This document shows, piece after piece, positions 48,188 through 58,732 of a stretch of DNA of 64,000 bases (its first letter is position 1; each line of letters starts with the position of its first letter). Source of the DNA: Leptospira sp. WS92.C1. Its GTDB lineage: Bacteria; Spirochaetota; Leptospiria; Leptospirales; Leptospiraceae. A program made the translations under genes and the position numbers. The notes under the pieces are model-generated. The model searched no databases and had not been told where the DNA came from. It was given only the letters and a program-made list of their open reading frames with translations. The stretch spans positions 943,501-1,007,500 of the forward strand of contig NZ_CP162130.1 of assembly GCF_040833975.1 (NCBI RefSeq), written 5' to 3'.

Positions 48188-50053
48188 ATGATAGAACTAA
48201 AATTTGGTCAACGTAAGGTAGTCAGCTTTCGGGGAAATCACAAGGTCGTAGGTGGTTTGACCGAAAAGAACAAAATTGATATTCTTTTATATATTAGTAA
48301 GGAATTTGCATCGGTCGATAAACACGATGAACTTTATAATTCCGTAATTAACATCTGCAAAGATATCTTTGAATGTGATAACTCTACTTTAAGAATCTGG
48401 AAAGACGGCAAACTTGTACCGGTCCGTTATCTTCTCGAAACGACTCCTCCGCGGAGAAGTGTCACCGAGAATGAAGGATATTCGGGCCATACGTTTAAAA
48501 CCAAATCCTCTCTTTTGGTTCAGAATCTTGCGTATCATCCGGAATATATCGACGAAGGGGAATCCACACTTTCCGTAATGTGTGTTCCCATTCTTTATAA
48601 GGACGAAGTCCTTGGAACCATTGCGGTGGAATCCGAACACAGCTTTTTTTACATCGATGACGACGTGGAAATTTTGGAAGCTCTCGCTTCCCAGTTGGCT
48701 CTTGCTTTGACCTCGGTTCGTCTGATCGAAGGGCTTGTGGAAGCCAACCAAAGAGAGGCGGCGATTCTCAAACAACTCGAGTTCGATATGAAGATGGGGA
48801 GGAACGTTCAGAGCCAAATCATCAACACGAATATTTCTCCTTGGAACGGAATTCATTTTGGAACATACTACGAACCGATGACCGAAGTTTCGGGAGACTA
48901 TTTCGACGTTGTGCGACACGGGAATGCGATCACGGTAATCATCGCCGACGTTTCGGGACACGGGATTCCGGCGGCGCTCGTCACCATGTCGATTCACTAT
49001 CAATTTAGAAGATGCACTTCCCTCGGTTTGGGTTTGACCGAAACACTCACGGAACTCGGCGAATCGATCCGTCCTCAACTTCCGGAAGGAACTTACTTTA
49101 CCGCGTTTATTTTGAGAATTTACGGAGATTATTCGTATTCTTATGTGAACGGCGCTCATCAAAAGCTCATTCACTTTAAAAACGATACGGGTGTGATCGA
49201 CGAACTTGATACAAACGGAGTTCCTATGGGAATTTTCGAAGTCAGCAGAAACAACTTCGAAGAAAAACACGGACGTATCAATCCGGGAGACATTTTGATT
49301 CTCACCTCGGACGGAATCGTGGAACAAAAAAATTCGGAACGTCAGGAACTCGGACAGACACGTTTTTTAGATTGGATCCGTCAGGAAAAACAAACCTTGG
49401 AAGAACAAAGAGATCGTATCTATGTGTCCGATCTCGTGGATTCTTTGATCTCCAGATTGAAGAGATACAAGGGCGATGCGAGAAACGGAGACGATATCTC
49501 GATCATGGCTCTTCAGTGCAATCCCTTGCTGAACAAGGCTAAGTCGATGATGAATGTCGCTAAGTCCGCCGCCCGTGAAAAGAACGATTCATTGGCGTAT
49601 GACAAGGCTTTGGACGTGTATTCTCTGGACGATTCGATCAAGGACAGCTTGCTTCTGCTCGGAAGGATGTATTACAGAGACCGCAATTTTCCAAAGTCGA
49701 TTCAGTTTTTGGATAAGTTTGTAAAAACTTCGGGTGAGGACTCTGCCTATATCCAATATTTGATCGGTAGAGCGTATTACGAAACTGATAATATTCAAGA
49801 AGCAAAACGTTCTCTCAAACGTTCTCTTGCGATCGATCACACGTATTCAAAAGCGAGCCTTCGATTGGCGCGATGTTATCTGAAAGAAAATCAAAGTCCG
49901 AAAGCCATCAAAGTTCTGCAACAGGGAATCAAAAGCGCTCCTACGAACGAGTATCTGAAGATATCTCTCAAAAAACTGGAAGATCTGATGCGTAAAAAAG
50001 ACGATTCATCCGTTTTTGACGCTGAAGGTGAAAAAGAACGACTCGCCGTTTGA
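48188..50053 (+). CDS. GAF-SpoIIE phosphatase with TPR tail
   Basis: I use the ATG at 48188 (GGAG upstream) over the TTG at 48173. The product (~621 residues) has a GAF domain at about 60-190 (NSTLRIWKDGKLVPVRYLLE, ...). The PP2C/SpoIIE domain follows at about 225-440 with GDYFDVVRHG, IADVSGHGIPAALV, GAHQKLIHF, LILTSDGIVEQ and DDISIMALQ. A TPR region occupies ~480-600 (SAYIQYLIGRAYYETDNIQE). Such enzymes dephosphorylate Ser/Thr on regulators, often STAS anti-sigma antagonists. It is the first gene after the sigma-54 promoter and is followed by amtB after 40 bp, so nitrogen status may control it. Confidence 0.88.
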   Translation: MIELKFGQRKVVSFRGNHKVVGGLTEKNKIDILLYISKEFASVDKHDELYNSVINICKDIFECDNSTLRIWKDGKLVPVRYLLETTPPRRSVTENEGYSGHTFKTKSSLLVQNLAYHPEYIDEGESTLSVMCVPILYKDEVLGTIAVESEHSFFYIDDDVEILEALASQLALALTSVRLIEGLVEANQREAAILKQLEFDMKMGRNVQSQIINTNISPWNGIHFGTYYEPMTEVSGDYFDVVRHGNAITVIIADVSGHGIPAALVTMSIHYQFRRCTSLGLGLTETLTELGESIRPQLPEGTYFTAFILRIYGDYSYSYVNGAHQKLIHFKNDTGVIDELDTNGVPMGIFEVSRNNFEEKHGRINPGDILILTSDGIVEQKNSERQELGQTRFLDWIRQEKQTLEEQRDRIYVSDLVDSLISRLKRYKGDARNGDDISIMALQCNPLLNKAKSMMNVAKSAAREKNDSLAYDKALDVYSLDDSIKDSLLLLGRMYYRDRNFPKSIQFLDKFVKTSGEDSAYIQYLIGRAYYETDNIQEAKRSLKRSLAIDHTYSKASLRLARCYLKENQSPKAIKVLQQGIKSAPTNEYLKISLKKLEDLMRKKDDSSVFDAEGEKERLAV

Positions 50054-50093
50054 ACGGAATGATTGAAATAAAAAAAGGAGATAAAGTTATATT

Positions 50094-51476
50094 ATGCGTT
50101 GGTATATTGTATTATTCATTCTCGCTCTGTTGACTACGGGTGTTTTTGCACAGGACGCGCCCGTCGTTGAAGTGACGGTTAACGTTCCGGATCCAGCGGT
50201 CACTGCGGTAAACACCGAGTTGGCCACTCTTCGGTCCGAGATCAATTGGCTCTGGACCTGTATCGCAGCGTTTATGGTTTTTTTTATGCAGGCTGGGTTT
50301 GCCTACGTAGAGGCCGGATTTACCCGCGCTAAAAACGTAGTGAACATTCTGATGAAAAACTTCATCGATTTTTGTTTGGGTTCCATTTTTTTCTGGCTCA
50401 TCGGATTCTCCATTATGTTCGGAGATCAGATGTTTCCCGGTTTCGGAATCGGGATTCCCGGATTGGCAGATTCTCTCATCGTAAAAAACGGAACACCGGA
50501 TAAGTGGGGATTTGCATTCCTCATCTTCCAAATGGTGTTTGCAGCAACAGCGGCCACCATCGTATCCGGAGCGATGGCGGAAAGAACCAAGTTTGTTTCT
50601 TACATTGTATTTTCGATCTTGATCACTGCGTTGATCTATCCGATGTTTGGTAGTCTTGCCTGGGCCGGACTTTGGGGTCGTGGCAAAGGATTTTTAGAGC
50701 TGCAAGGATTTATCGACTTTGCGGGCTCCACAGTCGTTCATTCGATCGGAGGTTGGGCTGGTTTGGCGGGGGCGCTCATTCTCGGGCCTCGGATCGGAAA
50801 GTATCAGGAAGGAAAATTGTTTCCGATCCTTGGACACAATATGTCTATGGCCGCTCTCGGAGTTTTTATTCTCTGGTTTGGTTGGTTCGGATTCAACCCG
50901 GGTTCTACGACTTCCGTCAGCGGCGGTAACTTTGCAGTGATCGCTGTGACTACAAACATGGCCGCGGTTTCCGGAGCGCTTGCGTCGATGATCGTAACTT
51001 GGATCTTATTTAAAAAACCGGATATCGGTCTTTCCTTAAATGGTGCGCTTGCCGGACTTGTGGCGATCACTTCTCCTTGTGCGAACGTGAGTATTTCTTC
51101 CGCGGTGCTTATCGGACTGATCGCCGGAATTTTGGTTGTCGTGAGCGTTTTATTTTTTGATCGAATTCATATTGACGACCCGGTGGGCGCGGTTTCGGTT
51201 CACGGTGTTTGCGGGGCCTGGGGAACCTTGGCCGCGGGACTTTTTGCACAAGAAAGTTACGGTGGAATCAACGGACTTTTCTTTGGTGGAGAATTTTCGG
51301 TGGTTGTCGTGCAGCTTACCGGAATCGGGATCGCGTTTGTTTGGTCCTTTGGAATGAGTTCGGTGATCTTTCTCGCATTGAAATACACGATCGGACTTCG
51401 GGTTTCCGAAGACGAGGAAATTACCGGTTTGGATATTCTCGAACACGGCAACGAGGCGTACCCGATTTCGAAGTAA
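50094..51476 (+). CDS. amtB: Ammonium transporter AmtB
   Basis: The 460-residue protein has an N-terminal signal sequence (VLFILALLTTGVFAQD) and eleven membrane helices. Family motifs are FMQAGFAYVEAGFTRAKNVV, WLIGFSIMFGD, SIGGWAGLAGALILG, GWFGFNPGS and DDPVGAVSVHGVCGAWGTLA. The twin-histidine positions appear as H in VVHSIGGWAG and H in VSVHGVCG. It moves ammonium across the inner membrane. AAGGAG lies before the ATG, and there is no promoter of its own in the 40-bp gap, so it depends on the upstream sigma-54 promoter. No glnK follows. The terminator at 51490 closes the unit. Confidence 0.94.
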   Translation: MRWYIVLFILALLTTGVFAQDAPVVEVTVNVPDPAVTAVNTELATLRSEINWLWTCIAAFMVFFMQAGFAYVEAGFTRAKNVVNILMKNFIDFCLGSIFFWLIGFSIMFGDQMFPGFGIGIPGLADSLIVKNGTPDKWGFAFLIFQMVFAATAATIVSGAMAERTKFVSYIVFSILITALIYPMFGSLAWAGLWGRGKGFLELQGFIDFAGSTVVHSIGGWAGLAGALILGPRIGKYQEGKLFPILGHNMSMAALGVFILWFGWFGFNPGSTTSVSGGNFAVIAVTTNMAAVSGALASMIVTWILFKKPDIGLSLNGALAGLVAITSPCANVSISSAVLIGLIAGILVVVSVLFFDRIHIDDPVGAVSVHGVCGAWGTLAAGLFAQESYGGINGLFFGGEFSVVVVQLTGIGIAFVWSFGMSSVIFLALKYTIGLRVSEDEEITGLDILEHGNEAYPISK

Positions 51477-51489
51477 TTTCAATCTTTTC

Positions 51490-51513
51490 AGAGGGTCTAT
51501 TCCCGGACCCTCT
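51490..51513 (+). terminator. Intrinsic terminator after amtB
   Basis: AGAGGGTC pairs with GACCCTCT over 8 bp, followed by TTTT. It ends the phosphatase-amtB unit 14 bp past the amtB stop. Confidence 0.9.
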
Positions 51514-51553
51514 TTTCCGTTGACGGAATCCTTTTCCACTTCAGATTTGATGC

Positions 51554-52225
51554 ATGAGCCTTATTTACGGCCGATTTTGCAAAATTCTACTCTTCGTTTT
51601 AATACTTCTGGTTTTTGCCAATTGTTTTGATTATGAGGAAACGATTACGATCAATCACGATTTTTCGGGAACATTAGAAGTTACTTATACGGTTCCGACT
51701 CGTAGAAATTCGGACGAATCGCTGATTAAATTTCTTCCCACCCGTAAGGATGAGATTTTGGGAAGACTCAATAAGGGTTTTTTTTCCAAGAATATTTCTC
51801 TCAAAGATTTTAACTTTCAAAAAATAGTCACACCGGAAACGGATCCGAGTTTGTTTCGGGAAAAAGCAAAGGTCTATTACAAGGTGGAATTTCAGGATCT
51901 TTCTCAAATTGAAGACGCGATCCTGGGAAAGGTTCAGGTTCGTAAAAAGGGAAATACGATTTATGTCAAAAGAGAAATTCCTTCGATCAGCAGAGCTCCG
52001 GATACTTTGAAAAAAGACGGAGAGAAAAAAATCTATTCCGAAACGCTCCGACTTTTGCGTACGAGCTCGATCTTATTTAAAGTGAACTTTCCGATCGCTT
52101 CGATTTGCAGATCCAATCGGGGAGACGTAAATCTGGGCAAATTGAGTTACCGCTTACCGTTAGCCGAAACTATCGAAAAAACCGGAAACAATTCTTGGGA
52201 TTATAGAATCACGGTCATTTACTAA
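51554..52225 (+). CDS. Lipoprotein, unknown function
   Basis: The 223-residue protein has a signal ending LVFANC (lipobox, Cys24). The mature part begins FDYEETITINHDFSGTLEVTYTVP, giving a beta-rich domain, and has no catalytic motif I know. It resembles lipoproteins with an LPS- or phage-shock-like beta fold only vaguely. The membrane protein gene follows after 8 bp, so the two form an operon. Confidence 0.7.
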   Translation: MSLIYGRFCKILLFVLILLVFANCFDYEETITINHDFSGTLEVTYTVPTRRNSDESLIKFLPTRKDEILGRLNKGFFSKNISLKDFNFQKIVTPETDPSLFREKAKVYYKVEFQDLSQIEDAILGKVQVRKKGNTIYVKREIPSISRAPDTLKKDGEKKIYSETLRLLRTSSILFKVNFPIASICRSNRGDVNLGKLSYRLPLAETIEKTGNNSWDYRITVIY

Positions 52226-52233
52226 GGTTTTAA

Positions 52234-53535
52234 GTGAAAGAATCAAAAGAAAAAGTTCGAAATCACGGAGACAAATCGCTCTTTCCTTTCGGGATTTTTC
52301 TTCTTGTCTTTTTTACGAATCTGCTGCTCCCCATCAGTCCGATCTCCGACACGGTTTGGAACATTCCGACCGGAATGAGTCTTTTGCTTTCCGGGGACTT
52401 CAATCTCGACGAATATTCGGATCTCAAAAAAGAATACAACCATTACGGAATATCCGAAAGCAAGGGACATTCCTATAACTATTTTCCGCCCGGAGTTTCC
52501 ATATTAGCGATTCCTCAACTGTTTGTTTTGACTCAGATCAACGGATCCCGTGAGATTTTAAATCATTCCGCGGAAGCGGGTCGTTTTGTAGCCGCGGGTT
52601 GGATGGCGGTTGCAGCTTTGTTTTTGTTTTATGCCTTTCGAAGAAAATTCGGGGAAGAATTTGCGATCGGGTTTTCGCTTTTGTTTGCGTTTTGCACACC
52701 GGCTTTGTCGACCGGTGGAAGAGCCCTTTGGCAGCAGAGCGGTGTTTTACTTTTGAATTCCGCTTTGTTTTGGATTTTAACAAAGGATTTTTTAAAAAGA
52801 GCCGAACTGCTTTGGATCGGTGCGATCTGCGGTTTTGCAATTTGGGTGAGACCGACAACCGTGATCACTTCGATTTGTATCTTTTTATATTTGTTAAAAA
52901 CGATTCGGATTCGCGCGTTTACGATTTTGATACCTGCTGTCTCGTTCTTGATTCTTTTTCTGATTTTCAATTGGAATTTATTTGATTCTCCGCTTCCTAC
53001 TTATTATGGAGAACATTCTCATCGAATTTCGTCTTTCGGAATGTTTTTACACGGATTTTTGGGAAATCTTTTCAGTCCTTCGAGAGGGCTTATAATTTGG
53101 TCCCCGTTTTTGATTTTGTCTTTTTACGGTTTTTATCGTTCTTTTCGCAAAAAGGAATCTTTATCTTCTATATCCACGTTATTTGCCTTTATTGTTCTAT
53201 TTCATCTGTGTATCATTAGCGGATACAATATGTGGTGGGGAGGGCATTCGATCGGTCCTCGATTTTGGACGGAAATGATTCCGTTCTTTTTATGGTTTTG
53301 TGCAAAAGGATTTAGAGATTTAAATTTGTTAAACGAAAAGGTTCTTTTGTTTAGAAGAATTTGGATTTTTCTTTGTGTCCTGAGTTTTGCGATTCATTTG
53401 AGGGCTTCGGTCGACGCAGGTCCGACTCTTTGGAATCGATATCCTGTCGATGTGGATCAGGATCCGAGCCGTATCTGGGATTGGAAGGATCCTCAGTTTT
53501 TAAGAGGGGATCACGGCGTCCGATTCTTTTTATGA
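52234..53535 (+). CDS. Polytopic membrane protein, glycosyltransferase-like (GT-C type)
   Basis: This 433-residue protein has about ten hydrophobic helices. Between the first two lies a loop with DTVWNIPTGMSLLLSGDFNL and YNYFPPGVSILAIP, an acidic pattern like the first periplasmic loop of GT-C glycosyltransferases that use lipid-linked sugars. Another is GYNMWWGGHSIGPRFWTE. The start is GTG at 52234. It is cotranscribed with the preceding lipoprotein gene. Function in envelope glycan building is plausible but inferred from fold only. Confidence 0.7.
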   Translation: MKESKEKVRNHGDKSLFPFGIFLLVFFTNLLLPISPISDTVWNIPTGMSLLLSGDFNLDEYSDLKKEYNHYGISESKGHSYNYFPPGVSILAIPQLFVLTQINGSREILNHSAEAGRFVAAGWMAVAALFLFYAFRRKFGEEFAIGFSLLFAFCTPALSTGGRALWQQSGVLLLNSALFWILTKDFLKRAELLWIGAICGFAIWVRPTTVITSICIFLYLLKTIRIRAFTILIPAVSFLILFLIFNWNLFDSPLPTYYGEHSHRISSFGMFLHGFLGNLFSPSRGLIIWSPFLILSFYGFYRSFRKKESLSSISTLFAFIVLFHLCIISGYNMWWGGHSIGPRFWTEMIPFFLWFCAKGFRDLNLLNEKVLLFRRIWIFLCVLSFAIHLRASVDAGPTLWNRYPVDVDQDPSRIWDWKDPQFLRGDHGVRFFL

Positions 53536-53782
53536 GGTTGTAGGCTTTATCGTTCGATTCTTTCGTTTTAAAAGTCGATACTCTTCCGTGATTTTATCTG
53601 GGGACGGACTTTAAGTCCGAGTCAATCAATTTTTTAGTGTAATCGTTTGTCGGGCCAATTGCAGACGGGTTTTGCCCGAGTCAAAGCTCTTTTAAATCAG
53701 ATTGAAAATCATTAGGAATTTCGAGTCGATTTGAAAATTTTAATCCAATCGCATTCTAAAAACGTTATGCTTTTTTGAGGTT

Positions 53783-54223
53783 TTAAGCGTCTGCATCCGA
53801 TTTTTTCCATCTTAAAAGAAAAGCCAGTTCAGGACTGATTTTTTTAAGACCCCCGGATTTTGGATCCACACCAGCATAAATCAATTCTCCGGAACAAAGA
53901 AGAAAGTCTTCTTTAAAAATCGCAAGATTCCAAAACACTTTTACCCCGGAATAGTTTGCTTTGACGTGGATCTGAATTTCATCGTCGAACCTCGCCGGAG
54001 ATTTGTAATCGATATTGCAATGGACGACGTGAAAATCGATTTCATGGCGTAAGGCGAGGTCTCCGTAAGGATGGCCCATCGCTCTGAAGTATTCGGTAAT
54101 CGCCACGTCGAAATAGGTGAGATAGTTTGCGTTGAATACGATACCTTGAGGATCCGATTCCGCATAACGCACTCTGAGAGTATGAAAAAAATCGAATTCT
54201 TTTTTATTTATTTTTTTTGTCAT
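53783..54223 (-). CDS. Acyl-CoA thioesterase (YbgC/4HBT type)
   Basis: The 146-residue hotdog-fold protein has RYAESDPQGIVFNANYLTYFD, in which the Asp after Ser is the catalytic residue of 4HBT thioesterases, and VVHCNIDYKSPARFDDEI. It hydrolyses acyl-CoA thioesters; chain specificity is unknown. It is 7 bp downstream of mqnA on the same strand and probably in its operon. ATG at 54223. Confidence 0.9.
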   Translation of the reverse strand: MTKKINKKEFDFFHTLRVRYAESDPQGIVFNANYLTYFDVAITEYFRAMGHPYGDLALRHEIDFHVVHCNIDYKSPARFDDEIQIHVKANYSGVKVFWNLAIFKEDFLLCSGELIYAGVDPKSGGLKKISPELAFLLRWKKSDADA

Positions 54224-54230
54224 CGTTCTT

Positions 54231-54980
54231 TTACAAAAGATTTAACGTTTTGCACTTCTCCCCGAACAAAAGAAATCCTTTCCGATCCTCTTCGGTGACT
54301 TTGTAGTGAAGTTCTTTGGTCAGATATTCCCTCACGACCGTCTCCTGAAGTCGTAATTCGTGAGAAATGATTTCTTCTATGTGAGAAATTCCATATTCTA
54401 AAGATTGAATGAACGCGGAATTCTCCACCTCCAGAGGTTTTTTACTCGCCCAAAGTGCAAAGATAAAGCCGAGCCCGGTGATACCGTTCCACCACTGAGC
54501 GAGATCTTTTACCTCGTATAAATTCGAATCCCATTTCGCCAAAAGGGCGTTGTCTCCGAAAAGCATATGAGATCCGATTCCCTTTGCGATTTGATCCTGT
54601 ATGATTTTAGAATCTGTCGGTTTGACTTCCGGTACAATTCCGCTTTCTTCGTGAATCAATACTCGAACAAGCGCGACGCTTGTTTTGGATCCGCTGTCCG
54701 TCAGGATGATTCCGGGTGGAAATTCTTCTTTTCGATTTTTAAAAAAGAGAATGGAGCGGACCTTGTCTCTCGCACAAACTCCGGTCGCATAGTATGTGTT
54801 TAAAATTTGTCGGTTTCGGATACATTCGATCGAAGAAATGAGGCCTAAGTCGATTTCTCCGTTTAATAGAAGATCCTTTAGAACGGCTGGATTGTCCGGA
54901 ACGATTTCGTGATTCGTATCTTTTTCAAATCCCCATGTCAGCGGTCTCGCATTGAGATGTTTAACGATTCCTATTTTCAA
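54231..54980 (-). CDS. mqnA: Chorismate dehydratase MqnA (futalosine menaquinone pathway)
   Basis: The 249-residue protein starts [20 protein letters not shown] and has [36 protein letters not shown] and [12 protein letters not shown]. This is the pattern of MqnA, which turns chorismate into 3-enolpyruvyl benzoate for menaquinone by way of futalosine. Length is normal. It overlaps the DUF2007 gene by 4 bp and precedes the thioesterase by 7 bp, so the three form one unit. Other mqn genes are not in the window. Confidence 0.88.
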   Translation of the reverse strand: MKIGIVKHLNARPLTWGFEKDTNHEIVPDNPAVLKDLLLNGEIDLGLISSIECIRNRQILNTYYATGVCARDKVRSILFFKNRKEEFPPGIILTDSGSKTSVALVRVLIHEESGIVPEVKPTDSKIIQDQIAKGIGSHMLFGDNALLAKWDSNLYEVKDLAQWWNGITGLGFIFALWASKKPLEVENSAFIQSLEYGISHIEEIISHELRLQETVVREYLTKELHYKVTEEDRKGFLLFGEKCKTLNLL

Positions 54981-55231
54981 TGATGCTCTCTTTCTAAAAA
55001 CTCTTTTAAAATGGGATAATCGATATCCCTCATGTAGAGGATTGCTTGGTGACCTGTTGCCGGAACGGCCGCGCCTTCCAAAAAAAACAATTCTTCACCG
55101 ATTACAAAATAATGAATTTCATTCGCGTCCAAATATGATTTTACGATGGAAAGAAGAATCGGATCCGAGGTTTCAAATCGGGCGAAAAATTCCTCTCCAT
55201 CATTCTGTTCTTTTTTTTCAAAAGGTTCCAT
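54977..55231 (-). CDS. DUF2007-type small protein
   Basis: I use the ATG at 55231 ([15 protein letters not shown]); a longer frame starts at 55288 but overlaps the divergent STAS gene. The product has [42 protein letters not shown] and [12 protein letters not shown], as in the DUF2007 putative signal-transducing family. ATG/TGA overlap couples it to mqnA. Function unknown. Confidence 0.75.
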   Translation of the reverse strand: MEPFEKKEQNDGEEFFARFETSDPILLSIVKSYLDANEIHYFVIGEELFFLEGAAVPATGHQAILYMRDIDYPILKEFLEREHH

Positions 55232-55287
55232 TGAGTGCGCAAAAATATTACGATTGAATTCTATTTTTATAACGTCTAATTTTAACA

Positions 55288-55575
55288 ATGGTTTTCAATG
55301 AGAAAGTTTATGTAACTCTAAAATTGAAAGCCTTGACTACGGATCATGAGGAACTTAGAAAATATCTCAATTCGTTTTTAGAAAAAAAAACCTCTTGTAT
55401 CGTGCTGGATTTTGCGGAGATCGACGTGATTACTTCGGTTGTCCTCGGTGTCCTTGTGGGTTTTTCCAATCGTGTTCGAAGTTTCGGGATCGAGGTCGAG
55501 ATCATCAACATTTCCACCCGTCTGAAACAAATTCTGAGACTTGTATCTCTTGACAGAGTATTCGGCTTTTTGTAA
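55288..55575 (+). CDS. STAS-domain anti-sigma factor antagonist-like protein
   Basis: The 95-residue protein is one STAS domain: [40 protein letters not shown] and [20 protein letters not shown]. The phospho-acceptor in RsbV/SpoIIAA is a serine; here ITS (DVITSVVLG) offers Thr/Ser. It could be a target of the GAF-SpoIIE phosphatases at 21056 or 48188; that is inference. CheR follows after 13 bp. Confidence 0.82.
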   Translation: MVFNEKVYVTLKLKALTTDHEELRKYLNSFLEKKTSCIVLDFAEIDVITSVVLGVLVGFSNRVRSFGIEVEIINISTRLKQILRLVSLDRVFGFL

Positions 55576-55588
55576 AACAATCCTTACA

Positions 55589-56461
55589 ATGACAGACTTT
55601 CAGTCCAGCATGAATACAATTTCCGATGAGGAATTCCAATTTGTGAAATCTCTTATGTATAAGGAGACAGGAATTTTTCTTGCGGATCATAAAAAGGTTA
55701 TGGTTCAATCCCGTCTCAACGGAAGAGCGAGACATTTCGCACTCAAGTCGGTTTCCGAATACATCGGTAGACTCAGAGCCGATCGCGAATTTTTCGCCAG
55801 CGAACTCACCGAACTGATCAATCGGATCACCACGAACAAAACCGATTTTTATCGGGAGAATCATCATTTTGATTTTTTAAAAGACACATTCTTTCCTTCG
55901 GTGGAAGAGAGAGCCTCAAAAAACGGCAAAAAGATTTTAAGAATTTGGTCCAGCGCCTGTTCGACGGGAGAGGAACCTTACACGATTGCGATGACTTGTC
56001 TCGAATACTTTACGTTCAAACCCGGATGGGATATCAAAATCTACGCTTCCGATATAGATACAAACGTGATCAATACCGCAAAGGAAGGATTGTATAAGGA
56101 AGAACGTCTTTTGCCCGTGGATGAAAAACTAAAGCATAAGTATTTTATCAAACGCAAGGAATCAGAAAGAGGTGAGATTTCCTACGAGGCAAAACCGGAA
56201 CTCAAAGCTCTGATCGATTTTCGCAAGGTCAATCTTTTGGAAACTCCGTATCCGATTTCGGAAAAGATGGATTGTGTATTTTGTCGTAATGTGATCATTT
56301 ATTTTGATAAACAGACTCAGAAAAAGATCTTTGAGAATTTTGAAAAGGTTTTAAAGGATCGAGGATTGCTCGTGATCGGACATTCGGAAACTTTGTTTGG
56401 AATTTCGGAAAGTTATAAGTTTCTCGGTCATACGATCTATCAAAAAAAGCCAGTGATCTGA
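55589..56461 (+). CDS. cheR: CheR-type methyltransferase
   Basis: I use ATG at 55589, directly after the STAS gene. The ~290-residue protein methylates glutamate residues of chemotaxis receptors, using S-adenosylmethionine. Visible are the N-terminal helical domain ([20 protein letters not shown]), the SAM motif ([17 protein letters not shown]), and [21 protein letters not shown] (in part) with GHSETLFG. It ends [10 protein letters not shown]. It forms a pair with the STAS gene. Other che genes are not in the window. Confidence 0.9.
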   Translation: MTDFQSSMNTISDEEFQFVKSLMYKETGIFLADHKKVMVQSRLNGRARHFALKSVSEYIGRLRADREFFASELTELINRITTNKTDFYRENHHFDFLKDTFFPSVEERASKNGKKILRIWSSACSTGEEPYTIAMTCLEYFTFKPGWDIKIYASDIDTNVINTAKEGLYKEERLLPVDEKLKHKYFIKRKESERGEISYEAKPELKALIDFRKVNLLETPYPISEKMDCVFCRNVIIYFDKQTQKKIFENFEKVLKDRGLLVIGHSETLFGISESYKFLGHTIYQKKPVI

Positions 56462-56807
56462 GGCGAGAACCGTATGGAGCCGTTTGCCGAGTTTATATCT
56501 TCGACCAACAAACTCAGCAAAATTTCGGAGGATTGTAGTAGTTCCTACAAAGATCGAAAAATAATTTTGTTTGACTGTATGCGATTTTTCTGATAGAGAA
56601 AAATCGCTTCTGATTCCCACCGAGCGACCCATAGGAAGCGAGGTGTTGAGTTTGAACCCGCCTCCACCTCCCAATTTCGGGCGGGGCTTTTTACGAGCAG
56701 ATTTCGGGAACTCCTACAAAATCTTTTTGTCCATTTCTTGGTTTTACAAAGAGATTTCGATCGTGATCGGCTATTCGCAGCTTGCTCCCTAAAATGCGCG
56801 ATTCAAA
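56462..56807. other. Non-coding stretch with dispersed motifs
   Basis: No gene is seen. TAGTAGTTCCTACAAAG (56537) and GGGAACTCCTACAAAATC (56707) belong to the intergenic GTAGGAACTCCTAC-type motif family seen at several other places here. ATCGCTTCTGATTCCCACCG lies within a hairpin-prone part (GCGATTTTTC/GAAAAATCGC). Confidence 0.6.
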
Positions 56808-57329
56808 TCAAGAAAATTCGCTCCAGATCCGGATCCATTCCTTCTGCATTTCGTAGGGTTCATATATTACAATTCTTGAATTTGCTAATACGTCTAAAAA
56901 ACCCGCCTCGTTCGGAAATCTTGGAACGATGTGCTGGTGGATATGAGGGATCGATCCTCCCGAATTTTTACCGAGATTGTATCCGAGATTGAACCCTTGT
57001 ACGTTCCAAAGTTTTTTTAGAATGTTGATTGCTTTGGTCGTGCCCTCGTGAATTTCCAGAGCTTCTTCGGTTGTGAGTTCTTCGTAGGAAAGAATATGGC
57101 GTTTTGGAAAGATGATGAGATGTCCTGGATTGTAAGGATAAAGATTTACGGAAACGATCGTGAGTTTTGTTTCCGTGATCGTAAGGTTCGGAACTTCCGG
57201 ATCCTGTCTACAGATTCCGCAAAGAATACAATCCACCGCGGGTCGTTTGCCTTTCGCATACTCGAGTTTATGAATTGAAAAAAGATTTTTTCTAGGGGCA
57301 TCCCATTGAGTAGAATCGAATTCTTCCAT
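56808..57329 (-). CDS. HIT-family protein (nucleotide hydrolase/transferase)
   Basis: I use the ATG at 57329 (AGGA upstream). The ~173-residue protein has [12 protein letters not shown], a zinc-like Cys pair, [16 protein letters not shown] and the histidine triad [14 protein letters not shown] proteins hydrolyse or transfer nucleotides (AMP-lysine, dinucleoside polyphosphates); it resembles Fhit/AP4A phosphorylases of the COG0537 type. It is divergent from rsmH, which starts only ~30-60 bp away. Confidence 0.85.
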   Translation of the reverse strand: MEEFDSTQWDAPRKNLFSIHKLEYAKGKRPAVDCILCGICRQDPEVPNLTITETKLTIVSVNLYPYNPGHLIIFPKRHILSYEELTTEEALEIHEGTTKAINILKKLWNVQGFNLGYNLGKNSGGSIPHIHQHIVPRFPNEAGFLDVLANSRIVIYEPYEMQKEWIRIWSEFS

Positions 57330-57357
57330 AGGTCCTAAAATATTCCGCAGTCCGGCG

Positions 57358-58369
<1,012 letters not shown>

Positions 58370-58377
<8 letters not shown>

Positions 58378-58732
58378 GATCGGTTCGTTTCTGAGTCAGC
58401 CGACATGGAAGGACTTGGGAATTTTGTTTTTCAATTTGGGTAAGGTGGTTTTGTTTCTGAGTTTGTTCTTTCTTTATGTCTGGCAGAACGTTCAGGTGGC
58501 GAGACTTAACCGAGAGATCAGTATCGCCACCGGCGAAAAAATAAAACAAATCAAAAAGAACGACGACCTAAAAATCGGAGTCGCCACTTATACTTCCGCG
58601 AGAAGAATCGAAACGCTTTATCGAAAAACATACAACTATCTTCCCATCACTGTGGGAGATAGAATCATAACGTTAAACTTACCTCCGGAAAAAAACGAAG
58701 ATGAAATTTCAACTAACAACTCTTCTCCGTGA
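58370..58732 (+). CDS. ftsL: FtsL-like bitopic division protein
   Basis: The 120-residue protein has one membrane helix at about 20-42 ([20 protein letters not shown]), then a coiled-coil-like region ([20 protein letters not shown]) of FtsL/DivIC character. FtsL joins FtsB and FtsQ to activate septal wall synthesis. Similarity is low, as is usual; position between rsmH and murE supports the call. It overlaps rsmH by 8 bp and murE by 32 bp. Confidence 0.78.

Noticed and set aside
53604..53620. CGGACT-TTA-AGTCCG hairpin after the polytopic membrane protein gene
   Set aside because: The stem is only 6 bp and the T run is distant, so it is too weak to call as a terminator.
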